Source: Actinomadura barringtoniae
GTDB taxonomy: Bacteria > Actinomycetota > Actinomycetes > Streptosporangiales > Streptosporangiaceae
DNA length: 64,000 nt
Reading direction: 5' to 3'
NCBI RefSeq assembly: GCF_017573505.1
Contig: NZ_JAGEOJ010000023.1
Span: 62,001-126,000, forward strand
Shown in pieces: positions 56,488 to 63,354 of the stretch. Position 1 is the first letter of the stretch; each line of letters starts with the position of its first letter. The position numbers and the translations under genes are program-made. Below the pieces are notes generated by a model. That model was not told the DNA's origin and did not search any database. It worked only from the letters and a program-made list of their open reading frames with translations.

Positions 56488-56948
56488 CGCGCGACCTCCA
56501 ACTCCATCAGCTCCCGAAGGGCCTCGGGGGACCCGACCGGCTCGGCCGTGCGCACCCGGCCGTCCCCGTCCACGATCACCGCGAACGGCGTGGCGGGCAC
56601 GCCGTAGGCCTCGAACAGCCCGTGCCGTTCACCCGTCAGCACCGAGACGCCCGGCGGCACCGCGGTCGGGCCGTCCTCGGCGAAGATCGCCTTGAACGGG
56701 CGGCCCAGCTCGCCGGCCGAGCCGAGGACCTCGGTGCAGACGCCGCAGTCCAGGTCCAGGAACAGCAGCAGGCCCGCGCCGAGCCGGTCGAACGCCGGCG
56801 CGGGAGTGCCCGGCGCCGGGCCGAGCGTGGTCCGTTGCGGCACGCCCCGGCTCAGCGCGTGGACCTGCCGTACGAGCCCGGCGACCACCAGCGCGAGCAG
56901 CAGGATCGCCACCCACGACAGCAGCAGCGCACTGGTCTGGAAGCTCAT
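56484..56948 (-). CDS. MauD-like membrane thioredoxin
   Basis: 154 residues, ATG 56948 overlapping the MauE-like stop. A single N-terminal helix (about 5-26, SALLLSWVAILLLALVVAGL) is followed by the family sequence PAPAFDRLGAGLLLFLDLDCGVCTEVLG, with a redox-active CGVC (68-71) and a cis-proline region VPATPFAVIVDGDG (Pro121). MauD-type proteins keep or make disulphides in the light chain of methylamine dehydrogenase. Here it sits between the MauE-like and cysteine-rich genes, so it probably handles the twelve-cysteine substrate. Confidence 0.85.
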   Translation of the reverse strand: MSFQTSALLLSWVAILLLALVVAGLVRQVHALSRGVPQRTTLGPAPGTPAPAFDRLGAGLLLFLDLDCGVCTEVLGSAGELGRPFKAIFAEDGPTAVPPGVSVLTGERHGLFEAYGVPATPFAVIVDGDGRVRTAEPVGSPEALRELMELEVAR

Positions 56949-57469
56949 CGCGCCACCTTCGTCTCGATCATGGCCTGGGGGAGCGTCCACAAGATCACCG
57001 CGAACACCGCGCCCGCGATGACGGTGACGGCCAGCGGGAGGGCATCGGTGTCGTCCGGCAGCCCCCAGACCGCGCCCGCCACCGAGAGCGCCGCCAGAAC
57101 GGCCGCGCGCCCCGCGACCCAGCCGGTCATCGGCGCGTTGAGATCTCCCGCGCAGCCGCACGGAACGCCGCGCGGCCGCACGTACGCCCCGTACAGCGCG
57201 TAGATCGCCAGCAGCACCGCGGCCCCGGCGAGCGCGCCGCGCACCAGCCCGGCCTGCCACAGCACGACCCCGGCCGCCGCAACGAGGCCGAGCAACGCCT
57301 CCGCCGCGACCGCCGCCACCGCGACCGGCACGACCAGCGAACGGGGAACGGTCCGATGCGCCCGCAGCGCGGCCGGGAGCACCCCGGGCCGCCGCAGGTG
57401 CCCGGCCAGCGCGCCCAGCAGCACCAGCGGAACGGCGATCATCGCGATGCCGGCCAGCAGGCCGGTCAC
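56945..57469 (-). CDS. MauE/DoxX-like redox membrane protein
   Basis: 174 residues, GTG 57469 overlapping the upstream gene's stop by 4 bases (GTGA). About four membrane helices; between the second and third is GVPCGCAGDLNAP, with CGC at 104-106, the redox motif of the MauE family (usually P-C-G-C). MauE passes electrons through the membrane during light-chain maturation. It overlaps the MauD-like gene by 4 bases. Its presence with MauD is the main reason for comparing this operon with the mau system. Confidence 0.85.
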   Translation of the reverse strand: MTGLLAGIAMIAVPLVLLGALAGHLRRPGVLPAALRAHRTVPRSLVVPVAVAAVAAEALLGLVAAAGVVLWQAGLVRGALAGAAVLLAIYALYGAYVRPRGVPCGCAGDLNAPMTGWVAGRAAVLAALSVAGAVWGLPDDTDALPLAVTVIAGAVFAVILWTLPQAMIETKVAR

Positions 57470-58158
57470 CGGGCGACCGCCTCGACCGCCAGCCCCTGCA
57501 GGCCGCTCAGCGCCTCGCGCACCCGCTCCTCCTCGGGGAGCACGGTGACCAGCAGCGCCTTGGTGGCCAGCAGGAAGTAGGGGCCCTGGCCCTCGATCGT
57601 GTCCTGGAAGAGCTCGCCGCCCGCGACCTTGGCGCCCTGCCAGGACGGCAGCCGCCGCTTGGTCAGGCCGGTCAGCGCGGTGATCTCCAGCAGGCCGAGG
57701 CCGGGGACCTCCTTGACCAGTTCGGCCGGCTCGGGCCGTACGGCCCGCCCGCGCGGCACGGCGATCACGCCGTCGTCGTGCTCGGTCAGCCGCAGCGTGC
57801 CGAAGAACGCGACCGCGTCGGCCGGGCGGGCGTGGTAGAGGTGCGTGAAGACCGCGTGCCGCCGCCCCTCCCAGACCGCGAGCAGCACCGGATCGGCGAT
57901 GCCGGAGTCGGGATCGTGCGTCCGCGTCCGCCCGACCCGCAGGCGCCCGCCCTGCACGCGGAACTCCTCGTCGAAGCGTTCCATGCCGACGTCGCTCGCC
58001 CAGGCGCGCGCGTCCGCGACGGTGCCGCTGGAGATCTCGTGCAGCCGTCCGGCCGCAGCGATCTTGGCGACCGACGTGGAGGGGCGGGAGAGATCGTGCG
58101 GGCCGGACAGCCGGACCCGGATTCCGTCGAGGGACCGATGAGTTACCTGTCGCCGCAA
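57466..58158 (-). CDS. First gene of redox operon, unknown function
   Basis: About 230 residues from TTG 58158 (GGGGGG 8 bases upstream); the start is not certain. No family is recognised. The sequence is soluble with alternating charged segments: ARAWASDVGMERFDEEFRVQGGRLRVGRTRTHDPDSGIADPVLLAVWEGRRHAVF, then LYHARPADAVAFFGTLRLTEHDDGV, and a C-terminal KVAGGELFQDTIEGQGPYFLLATKALLVTVLPEEERVREAL. No cysteine lies in the visible body. It may be a cytoplasmic chaperone or regulator for the exported protein. Four genes follow with 4-base overlaps. Confidence 0.7.
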   Translation of the reverse strand: MRRQVTHRSLDGIRVRLSGPHDLSRPSTSVAKIAAAGRLHEISSGTVADARAWASDVGMERFDEEFRVQGGRLRVGRTRTHDPDSGIADPVLLAVWEGRRHAVFTHLYHARPADAVAFFGTLRLTEHDDGVIAVPRGRAVRPEPAELVKEVPGLGLLEITALTGLTKRRLPSWQGAKVAGGELFQDTIEGQGPYFLLATKALLVTVLPEEERVREALSGLQGLAVEAVAR

Positions 58159-58594
58159 GACCGTGACCCCCCGTGAATGTGGGAACGTCGAGTGACAGGT
58201 GTGACGCTACGCGACCTGCGCCCTCCATGGGGTGAACCTTCCGCATCCGGCCAGGTAAGGCAGGTTCTCACCCGCCGGATCTTGGCTTCGCTCAGATCCC
58301 GAGGTATGGACCTTTCGGCCCGGGCCGTCCGAGCGGTCGTGACGACGGGGTCCTGACCGGGCGGTCGTGACGGGGGTCACTGCGGTTGAAGTACCCTGCG
58401 GGGGAGGGTCATCGCGCCGGTCGCCGGGCGAGCGGACATGTGCGCGGCGGCGTTTTGGTGACGGTCCGTGATCGGGCTCTCGGTATTGTCGTCTGGCCGC
58501 TCCCACGGCGCGGGCGGCGCCCCGCGTCCGGGCCCGCGCCGATCCCGGCCGTGCCGCTGCAGGCGTGGCGACCCCTGACCGTGAGGTGGAACCG
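58159..58594. other. Divergent promoter region, redox operon and dut
   Basis: 436 bases. No convincing gene; short open frames are G/C-rich shadows. Repeats of a CGGTCGTGACG type occur (58330-58380: GTCGTGACGACGGGGTCC and GCGGTCGTGACGGGGGTC), which could be regulator sites. Elsewhere GGTTCTCACCC near 58260 may be part of the operon promoter. Confidence 0.4.
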
Positions 58595-59068
58595 TTGAGC
58601 AAGGTGGATGTGCTGATCAAGCGGCTCGACCCGGAGCTGCCGGTCCCGTCGTACGCGCACGCCGGCGACGCGGGCGCGGACCTGGTCGCCGCGGCCGACG
58701 TGGAGTTGCCGCCCGGTGAACGCGCGGTGGTGCCCACGGGCATGGCGATCGCGCTGCCGGACGGCTATGCCGCTTTCATTCACCCGCGCTCTGGTTTGGG
58801 CGCTAAGTTTGGGGTGACCATTGTCAATGCACCCGGTACGGTCGATGCCGGCTATCGGGGTGAGATCAAGGTGACCCTGCTGAACACCGACCCTCGCGCG
58901 ACCGTGCGGCTCCGGCGCGGCGACCGCATCGCGCAGATGGTCGTGCAGCGCGTGGAACAGGCCGTGTTCCACGAGGTCACCGAGCTTCCCGGATCGCTCC
59001 GCGGGGCCAATGGATTCGGCTCGACGGGCGGGTTCGCGGATAATGAGCACAGTAAAGAAGGAGCGTGA
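58595..59068 (+). CDS. dut: Deoxyuridine 5'-triphosphate nucleotidohydrolase
   Basis: 157 residues, start TTG 58595 because GAGGTGG is 6 bases upstream; the longer frame lacks a site. Hydrolyses dUTP to dUMP and pyrophosphate. The five motifs of trimeric dUTPases are all visible: DAGADL, PRSGLGAKFG (motif 2), NAPGTVDAGYRGEI (motif 3), RGDRIAQMVV (motif 4), GFGSTGGF (motif 5). Followed after 3 bases by DUF3710, the standard actinobacterial order. Confidence 0.96.
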   Translation: MSKVDVLIKRLDPELPVPSYAHAGDAGADLVAAADVELPPGERAVVPTGMAIALPDGYAAFIHPRSGLGAKFGVTIVNAPGTVDAGYRGEIKVTLLNTDPRATVRLRRGDRIAQMVVQRVEQAVFHEVTELPGSLRGANGFGSTGGFADNEHSKEGA

Positions 59069-59071
59069 GTC

Positions 59072-59899
59072 GTGGCTTTTGGACGTCGCAAGCAGGCTGA
59101 GGAGCCCGCGAATGAGTCCGAGCTGACCGACGAGGTCGACGCGGTCGACGAGGACGTGGCCGAGGACGAGGCTCCTGGCAAGGCGGAAGCGGGCGAGGGC
59201 GGCCCCTGGGACTCCGAGGAGAGCTACCCGGACCTGCAGCGCCTGGACTTCGGCGCGTTCCAGGTGCCGGTCGCGCCTGGCCTCGGCTTCCAGGTCAACT
59301 TCGAGGCCACCGAGGTCGACGAGGAGGGCAACCCGCTCGACGGGCGCCCGGTCGCGGTGTTGGTGCAGTACGAGGAGAGCGCCATGCAGTTGCAGGCGTT
59401 CGCCGCACCGAAGCGCAGCGGCATCTGGGAGGACGTCCGGCGGGAGACCGCCAAGGACATCGAGGAGGAGGCCCAGGGCCAGACGCAGGAGGGCGAGGGC
59501 CCGTTCGGCCCCGAGCTCATCGCGATGGTCCCGGCGGCTCTGACCGACGAGGTCCTCGCCGAGATGCCCGACGAGGTCAAGGAGCAGATCCCGGCCGAGT
59601 TCATCGAGCAGGGCTGGGCGCCGCAGCTGATCCGCTTCATCGGGGTGGACGGCCCGCGCTGGTTCCTCCAGGCCGTGGTGCAGGGCGCCGCGATCGAGGA
59701 CGAGGAGCAGTGGCAGGTCCTCGAGGACGTCTTCCGCAACATCGTGGTCGTGCGCGGCGAGGAGCCGATGCCGCCCCGCGAGCTGCTGTCGCTCTCCATC
59801 CCGAAGGAGTTCTCCGAGGCGGGCGAGGAGGAGGGCGAGGAGGCCGTCGAGACCTTCAACCCCTTCGAGCGCGGCCCGGAGATCACCGAGGTCCGCTGA
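59072..59899 (+). CDS. DUF3710 protein
   Basis: 275 residues, GTG 59072. Strongly acidic head (about 1-45), then the DUF3710 body beginning LDFGAFQVPVAPGLGFQVN and containing LQAFAAPKRSGIWEDVRRE, GVDGPRWFLQAVVQGAA and NIVVVRGEEPMPPRELLSLSIPKE. Universal in actinobacteria and coupled to dut; function unknown. Three bases separate it from dut, so one operon. A terminator with a T tract follows. Confidence 0.93.
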   Translation: MAFGRRKQAEEPANESELTDEVDAVDEDVAEDEAPGKAEAGEGGPWDSEESYPDLQRLDFGAFQVPVAPGLGFQVNFEATEVDEEGNPLDGRPVAVLVQYEESAMQLQAFAAPKRSGIWEDVRRETAKDIEEEAQGQTQEGEGPFGPELIAMVPAALTDEVLAEMPDEVKEQIPAEFIEQGWAPQLIRFIGVDGPRWFLQAVVQGAAIEDEEQWQVLEDVFRNIVVVRGEEPMPPRELLSLSIPKEFSEAGEEEGEEAVETFNPFERGPEITEVR

Positions 59900-59916
59900 C
59901 CTCATAGGCCTTTCGT

Positions 59917-59950
59917 AAGGGCGTCACCCCGACCAGGGGTGGCGCCCTTT
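59917..59950 (+). terminator. Terminator of the dut-DUF3710 operon
   Basis: Fourteen-bp stem with one G-T pair (59917-59930 with 59936-59949), 5-base loop, followed by TTTTGCG. Strong Rho-independent form. Confidence 0.9.
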
Positions 59951-60012
59951 TGCGTTCAACGGCAGGTCGTTGCACCACTTTCCAGGTTTGTGCCGGTGCG
60001 GTGAGCTGGGAA

Positions 60013-60045
60013 GACGTCATTTATGGCGTCAATCTGACGTCATTT
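60013..60045. promoter_or_regulatory. Repeated GACGTCATTT operator-like sites
   Basis: GACGTCATTT occurs at 60013-60022 and 60036-60045 (centre spacing 23). Further GCGTCAAT (60027) and TGACGTGG (60051) half-sites surround them. Each contains the palindrome GACGTC. They lie about 120-150 bases upstream of the ABC exporter start and could bind a repressor; no regulator gene is adjacent. Confidence 0.5.
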
Positions 60046-60161
60046 TGCGTTGACGTGGCGTCGGAGTGCCTCGTAGCGTTCAGAGCGGCACGAATGAAAC
60101 GACCGCGCTCGACCACGCTCCCTCGATCGCGTGCTCGCGATCGCACTCCCTCGGAGGGCCC

Positions 60162-61154
60162 ATGAACACCGCCGAAGCGCCGGCCATCCTCGTGAGAGGG
60201 CTGCGCAAGTCGTACGGCGACCACGTCGTGCTCGACGGCATCGACCTGGAGATCCCGGCGGGGACGATCTTCTCCCTGCTGGGTCCGAACGGGGCGGGCA
60301 AGACCACCACGGTCCAGATCCTGTCCACGCTGATCGGCGCGGACGAGGGCACCGCCGTCGTCGCCGGTCACGACGTGAGCCGCGACCCCGGTGCGGTGCG
60401 CGGGTCGATCGGCGTGACCGGCCAGTACTCGGCGGTCGACAAGCTGCTGACCGGCCGCGAGAACCTGCTGATGATGGCCGACCTGCACCACCTGAGCCGC
60501 CGCGAGGGCCGTACGGTCGCCGACCGCCTGCTGGAGCAGTTCGACCTGGTCGAGGCCGGCAAGAAGGTGGCCGGGACCTACTCGGGCGGCATGCAGCGGC
60601 GCCTGGACCTGGCGATGACCCTGGTCGGCGGCCCGCGCCTGATCTTCCTTGACGAGCCGACCACCGGCCTGGACCCGCGCAGCCGCCGCACCATGTGGCA
60701 GATCGTCCGCGACCTGGTGGCGGACGGCGTCACGATCTTCCTCACCACCCAGTACCTGGACGAGGCCGACCAGCTCGCCGACAAGCTCGCGCTGCTGGAC
60801 GGCGGAAAGATCATCGCCGAGGGCACCGCCGCCGAGCTGAAGCGCCGCGTCCCCGGCTCCCACGTACTGCTGCGCTTCCCCGACGCCGCGAACCTGCACG
60901 AGGCCACCCAGGTGATCAGCCAGTCCGCGCCCGGCACGGAGGCGCTCACGCTGAAGGTGCCGAGCGACGCCGGGCTGAGCTCCCTGAAGGTGCTGATCAG
61001 CCTGCTGGAACAGGAGTCGATCCAGGTGACCGACCTGAGCGTGCACACCCCCGACCTCGACGACGTGTTCCTGGCCCTCACCGGGCAGCCGACCGCCGCC
61101 GCCGACCCCGTTCCGGCAGGCGCCGGGCACACCGCGAAGGGCGACCTCCGATGA
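60162..61154 (+). CDS. ABC exporter ATPase (DrrA-like), second system
   Basis: 330 residues from ATG 60162 (GGAGGGCC upstream). Walker A GPNGAGKTT, Q-loop TGQYSAVDKLL, signature YSGGMQRRLDLA, Walker B LIFLDEPTTGLDPRSRR, switch TTQYLDEADQ, and a DUF4162-like tail. It forms an exporter with the permease whose gene overlaps by 4 bases. The two ATPases of the window (7198-8181 and this one) share the full daunorubicin-resistance pattern but are clearly different sequences, so this is not a recent duplication. Confidence 0.93.
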   Translation: MNTAEAPAILVRGLRKSYGDHVVLDGIDLEIPAGTIFSLLGPNGAGKTTTVQILSTLIGADEGTAVVAGHDVSRDPGAVRGSIGVTGQYSAVDKLLTGRENLLMMADLHHLSRREGRTVADRLLEQFDLVEAGKKVAGTYSGGMQRRLDLAMTLVGGPRLIFLDEPTTGLDPRSRRTMWQIVRDLVADGVTIFLTTQYLDEADQLADKLALLDGGKIIAEGTAAELKRRVPGSHVLLRFPDAANLHEATQVISQSAPGTEALTLKVPSDAGLSSLKVLISLLEQESIQVTDLSVHTPDLDDVFLALTGQPTAAADPVPAGAGHTAKGDLR

Positions 61155-62023
61155 CGACGCAGACGGCCCAGACGGCCCAGACGGCCACGGTGGTCCCGAT
61201 CCGGGCGACCGCCGCCACCCCGCAGCCGCTGCGCGACTCGATGACCATGCTGCGCCGCAACCTGAAGCACCTGCTGCGCTACCCGTCCATGTCGGTCTCG
61301 ATGGTCGGCATGCCGGTGATCTTCCTGCTGCTGTTCGTGTACGTGTTCGGCAGCACGCTCGGCGACGGGCTGGGCGGCCACGGCGTGCCGGGCGGCCTGG
61401 GCGGGCACGGAGGCCGCGGCGCCTACATCGACTACGTCACCCCCGGCATCATCCTGATGACCGCGGTCGGCGCCGCGACGGCGACGGCGGTGTCGGTCGC
61501 GACCGACATGACCGAGGGCGTCGTCGCCCGGTTCCGCACGATGGCGATCGCCCGTTCCTCCATCCTCACCGGGCACGCGCTGGGCAGCCTGATCATGACC
61601 CTGCTGGCCATGGCGGTCGTCACCGGCGTCGCCCTGCTGATCGGCTTCCGGCCGGACGCGAACGCCGTGGAGTGGCTGGCGGCCATCGGCCTCCTCGCCC
61701 TCTTCACGTACGCGATCGCCTGGCTCGCGGTCGGGATGGGCCTGGCGGCGGGCGGGCCGGAGTCGGCGAGCAACATGCCGATGCCCCTGCTGGTGCTGCC
61801 GTTCCTCGGCAGCGGGTTCGTGCCCACCGACTCGATGCCCACGGCCCTGCGCTGGTTCGCCGAGTACCAGCCGTTCACCCCGCTCATCGAGACCCTGCGC
61901 GGCCTGCTGCTCGGCACGCCGCTCCACAACAGCCCGGCCCAGGCGATCGGCTGGTGCGTGGGGACCCTGGTGCTCGGCTACCTGTGGTCCAAGAAGCTGT
62001 TCAGCCGCGATCCCTCCCGCTGA
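61151..62023 (+). CDS. ABC-2 type exporter permease, second system
   Basis: 290 residues, ATG 61151 inside the ATPase stop (ATGA). A threonine/alanine-rich N-terminus with TAQTAQTAQ repeats, then six membrane helices. Between the first two is a glycine/histidine-rich outer loop GHGVPGGLGGHGGRGAY (about 76-92) not usual for the family and possibly metal-binding. The ABC-2 signature LVLPFLGSGFVPTDSMP is present. Exports an unknown hydrophobic compound with the coupled ATPase. Confidence 0.9.
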   Translation: MTTQTAQTAQTATVVPIRATAATPQPLRDSMTMLRRNLKHLLRYPSMSVSMVGMPVIFLLLFVYVFGSTLGDGLGGHGVPGGLGGHGGRGAYIDYVTPGIILMTAVGAATATAVSVATDMTEGVVARFRTMAIARSSILTGHALGSLIMTLLAMAVVTGVALLIGFRPDANAVEWLAAIGLLALFTYAIAWLAVGMGLAAGGPESASNMPMPLLVLPFLGSGFVPTDSMPTALRWFAEYQPFTPLIETLRGLLLGTPLHNSPAQAIGWCVGTLVLGYLWSKKLFSRDPSR

Positions 62024-62070
62024 TCTTCCTTCTCCGGTCGATTTGGTGCGTCGCGGGCCGCATGCGAGGA

Positions 62071-62097
62071 TAACCACCTATCTGGGATAGATGGTTA
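62071..62097. promoter_or_regulatory. 27-bp palindrome upstream of azlCD
   Basis: Arms of 12 bases (62071-62082 TAACCACCTATC, 62086-62097 GATAGATGGTTA) around TGG, with one mismatch. It ends 15 bases before the azlC start, just upstream of the GGGAGG ribosome site, so a bound protein would block transcription. It is the longest near-perfect palindrome in the window that is not a terminator. Confidence 0.7.
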
Positions 62098-62112
62098 TGG
62101 GAGGTTCGCTGT

Positions 62113-62922
62113 ATGCCCGCGACGCTGCGCGCCGGTGCCCGGCTGGCCGTGCCGCTGTTCGCCCCCACGCTCGCCCTCGGGCTGTCGTTCGGAGTGCTGG
62201 CCGCGCCGGTGATGGGGGTGGTCGCGCCCATCGTGATGTCGGCCGTGGTCTTCGCCGGCGGCTCGCAGTTCGCGGCGGTGGGCGTACTGGCCGGAGGCGG
62301 CGGCGCGTTCGCCGCCAGCGGGGCCGGGCTGCTGATGAACGCCCGTTTCCTGCCCATGGGATTCGCGTTCGCGCCCTCGTTCAGGGGCGGACGGCTGTGG
62401 CGGGCCACGCAGGGCTCGGCGATCGTGGACGCGGGCCTGATCCTGGCCCGCGATGAGCACGGGAAGTACGACCGGAACCTGCTGTTCGGATCCACCGCCG
62501 TGCAGTTCTGCGGCTGGGTCGGCGGGACGGCGCTCGGCGTCTTCGCCGGGAAGGCCCTGCCCGACCCGAACGCGTTCGGCATCGACGCGATCTTCCCCGC
62601 GTTCTACATCGCGCTGCTGGGGAGCGAACTGCGCAACCCCAGGGCTCGCGTGGCCGCCGTTCTGGCCGTCGCGGTGGCCCTGGGCGGCGCCGCGTTCCTG
62701 CCGCCCGGCGTCCCGGTGATCGCGGCCGCGGCGGTGGCGCTGATCGGCCTGATCCCCGAGCCGGAACGCACGAAGCCCGGATCCGCCACGCTCGGGCCGG
62801 CCAAGCCTGGATCGGACGCGGCCGAGCCGGACGCGACCAGGCCGGGCACGACCGAGCCGGACGCGACCAGACCGGGCACGACCGGGCCGGACGAGGCCGT
62901 GCGGGAGGAGGAGTCGGCGTGA
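62113..62922 (+). CDS. azlC: AzlC-family amino-acid exporter, large subunit
   Basis: 269 residues, ATG 62113 (GGGAGG upstream). Five to six membrane helices; LGLSFGVLAAPVMGVVAP, VVFAGGSQFAAVG, LLMNARFLPMGFAFAP and CGWVGGTALGVFAG are the conserved AzlC segments. With AzlD it exports branched-chain amino acids or analogues. The C-terminal about 45 residues are odd: two tandem copies of EPDATRPGTT follow a KPGS-rich stretch, forming a disordered acidic tail absent in most homologues. The AzlD gene overlaps by 4 bases. Confidence 0.9.
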   Translation: MPATLRAGARLAVPLFAPTLALGLSFGVLAAPVMGVVAPIVMSAVVFAGGSQFAAVGVLAGGGGAFAASGAGLLMNARFLPMGFAFAPSFRGGRLWRATQGSAIVDAGLILARDEHGKYDRNLLFGSTAVQFCGWVGGTALGVFAGKALPDPNAFGIDAIFPAFYIALLGSELRNPRARVAAVLAVAVALGGAAFLPPGVPVIAAAAVALIGLIPEPERTKPGSATLGPAKPGSDAAEPDATRPGTTEPDATRPGTTGPDEAVREEESA

Positions 62923-63224
62923 CGGTCTGGATCACGATCGGGCTGCTGGTGGTCGGGACGTTCGTCATCAAGGGCGCCGGGCCCGCCGCGCTCGGGCGCC
63001 GCGAGCTGCCGGCGCGGGTCGTTCCGGTGATCGCACTGCTGCCCGCGGTGCTGCTGTCGGCCCTGGTGGCGTACGAGACGTTCGCCGGTGACGGGGACTT
63101 CCACGTGGACGCCAAGGTCGTCGGCATCGGCGCGGCGGTGATCGCGGTGACGTTGCGCGCGCCGATGATCGTCGTCATGGTGGCCGCCGCCGCGGCCACC
63201 GCCCTGACGCGATTGGTGATGTAA
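62919..63224 (+). CDS. azlD: AzlD-family exporter, small subunit
   Basis: 101 residues, GTG 62919 overlapping the azlC stop (GTGA). Four membrane helices (VWITIGLLVVGTFVIKGAGPAALG, VIALLPAVLLSALVAYETF, VVGIGAAVIAVTLRAPMIVVMVAAAAATALTRL) with the family motifs KGAGPAALGRRELP and LRAP(M/L)IVV. Required with AzlC for export. The azlCD operon probably ends here; a short region follows before the basic-protein gene. Confidence 0.9.
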   Translation: MTVWITIGLLVVGTFVIKGAGPAALGRRELPARVVPVIALLPAVLLSALVAYETFAGDGDFHVDAKVVGIGAAVIAVTLRAPMIVVMVAAAAATALTRLVM

Positions 63225-63273
63225 GTCACATTTGGGTCTTGTCAGGCGTCGCGTACGGGTGGTCAATCAAGCC

Positions 63274-63354
63274 ATGTCGAAGCGCACCCGCAAGCGTCGT
63301 GCCCGTAAGCGCGGTAAGGCCAACAAGGGCAAGCGGCCGAACGCCAATCACTAG
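63274..63354 (+). CDS. 26-residue basic protein, probable ribosomal protein bL37-like
   Basis: ATG 63274 to TAG 63354. The product is MSKRTRKRRARKRGKANKGK followed by RPNANH. It is almost half Arg and Lys and ends with a KxNxGKRPN motif, which is how I recall the small actinobacterial 50S protein bL37 (24 residues in mycobacteria). The reading is supported by G/C-ending codons. It has no long leader and is just after azlD with about 50 bases between. The stop overlaps by 2 bases the stop of the converging PIG-L gene. Confidence 0.7.
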   Translation: MSKRTRKRRARKRGKANKGKRPNANH

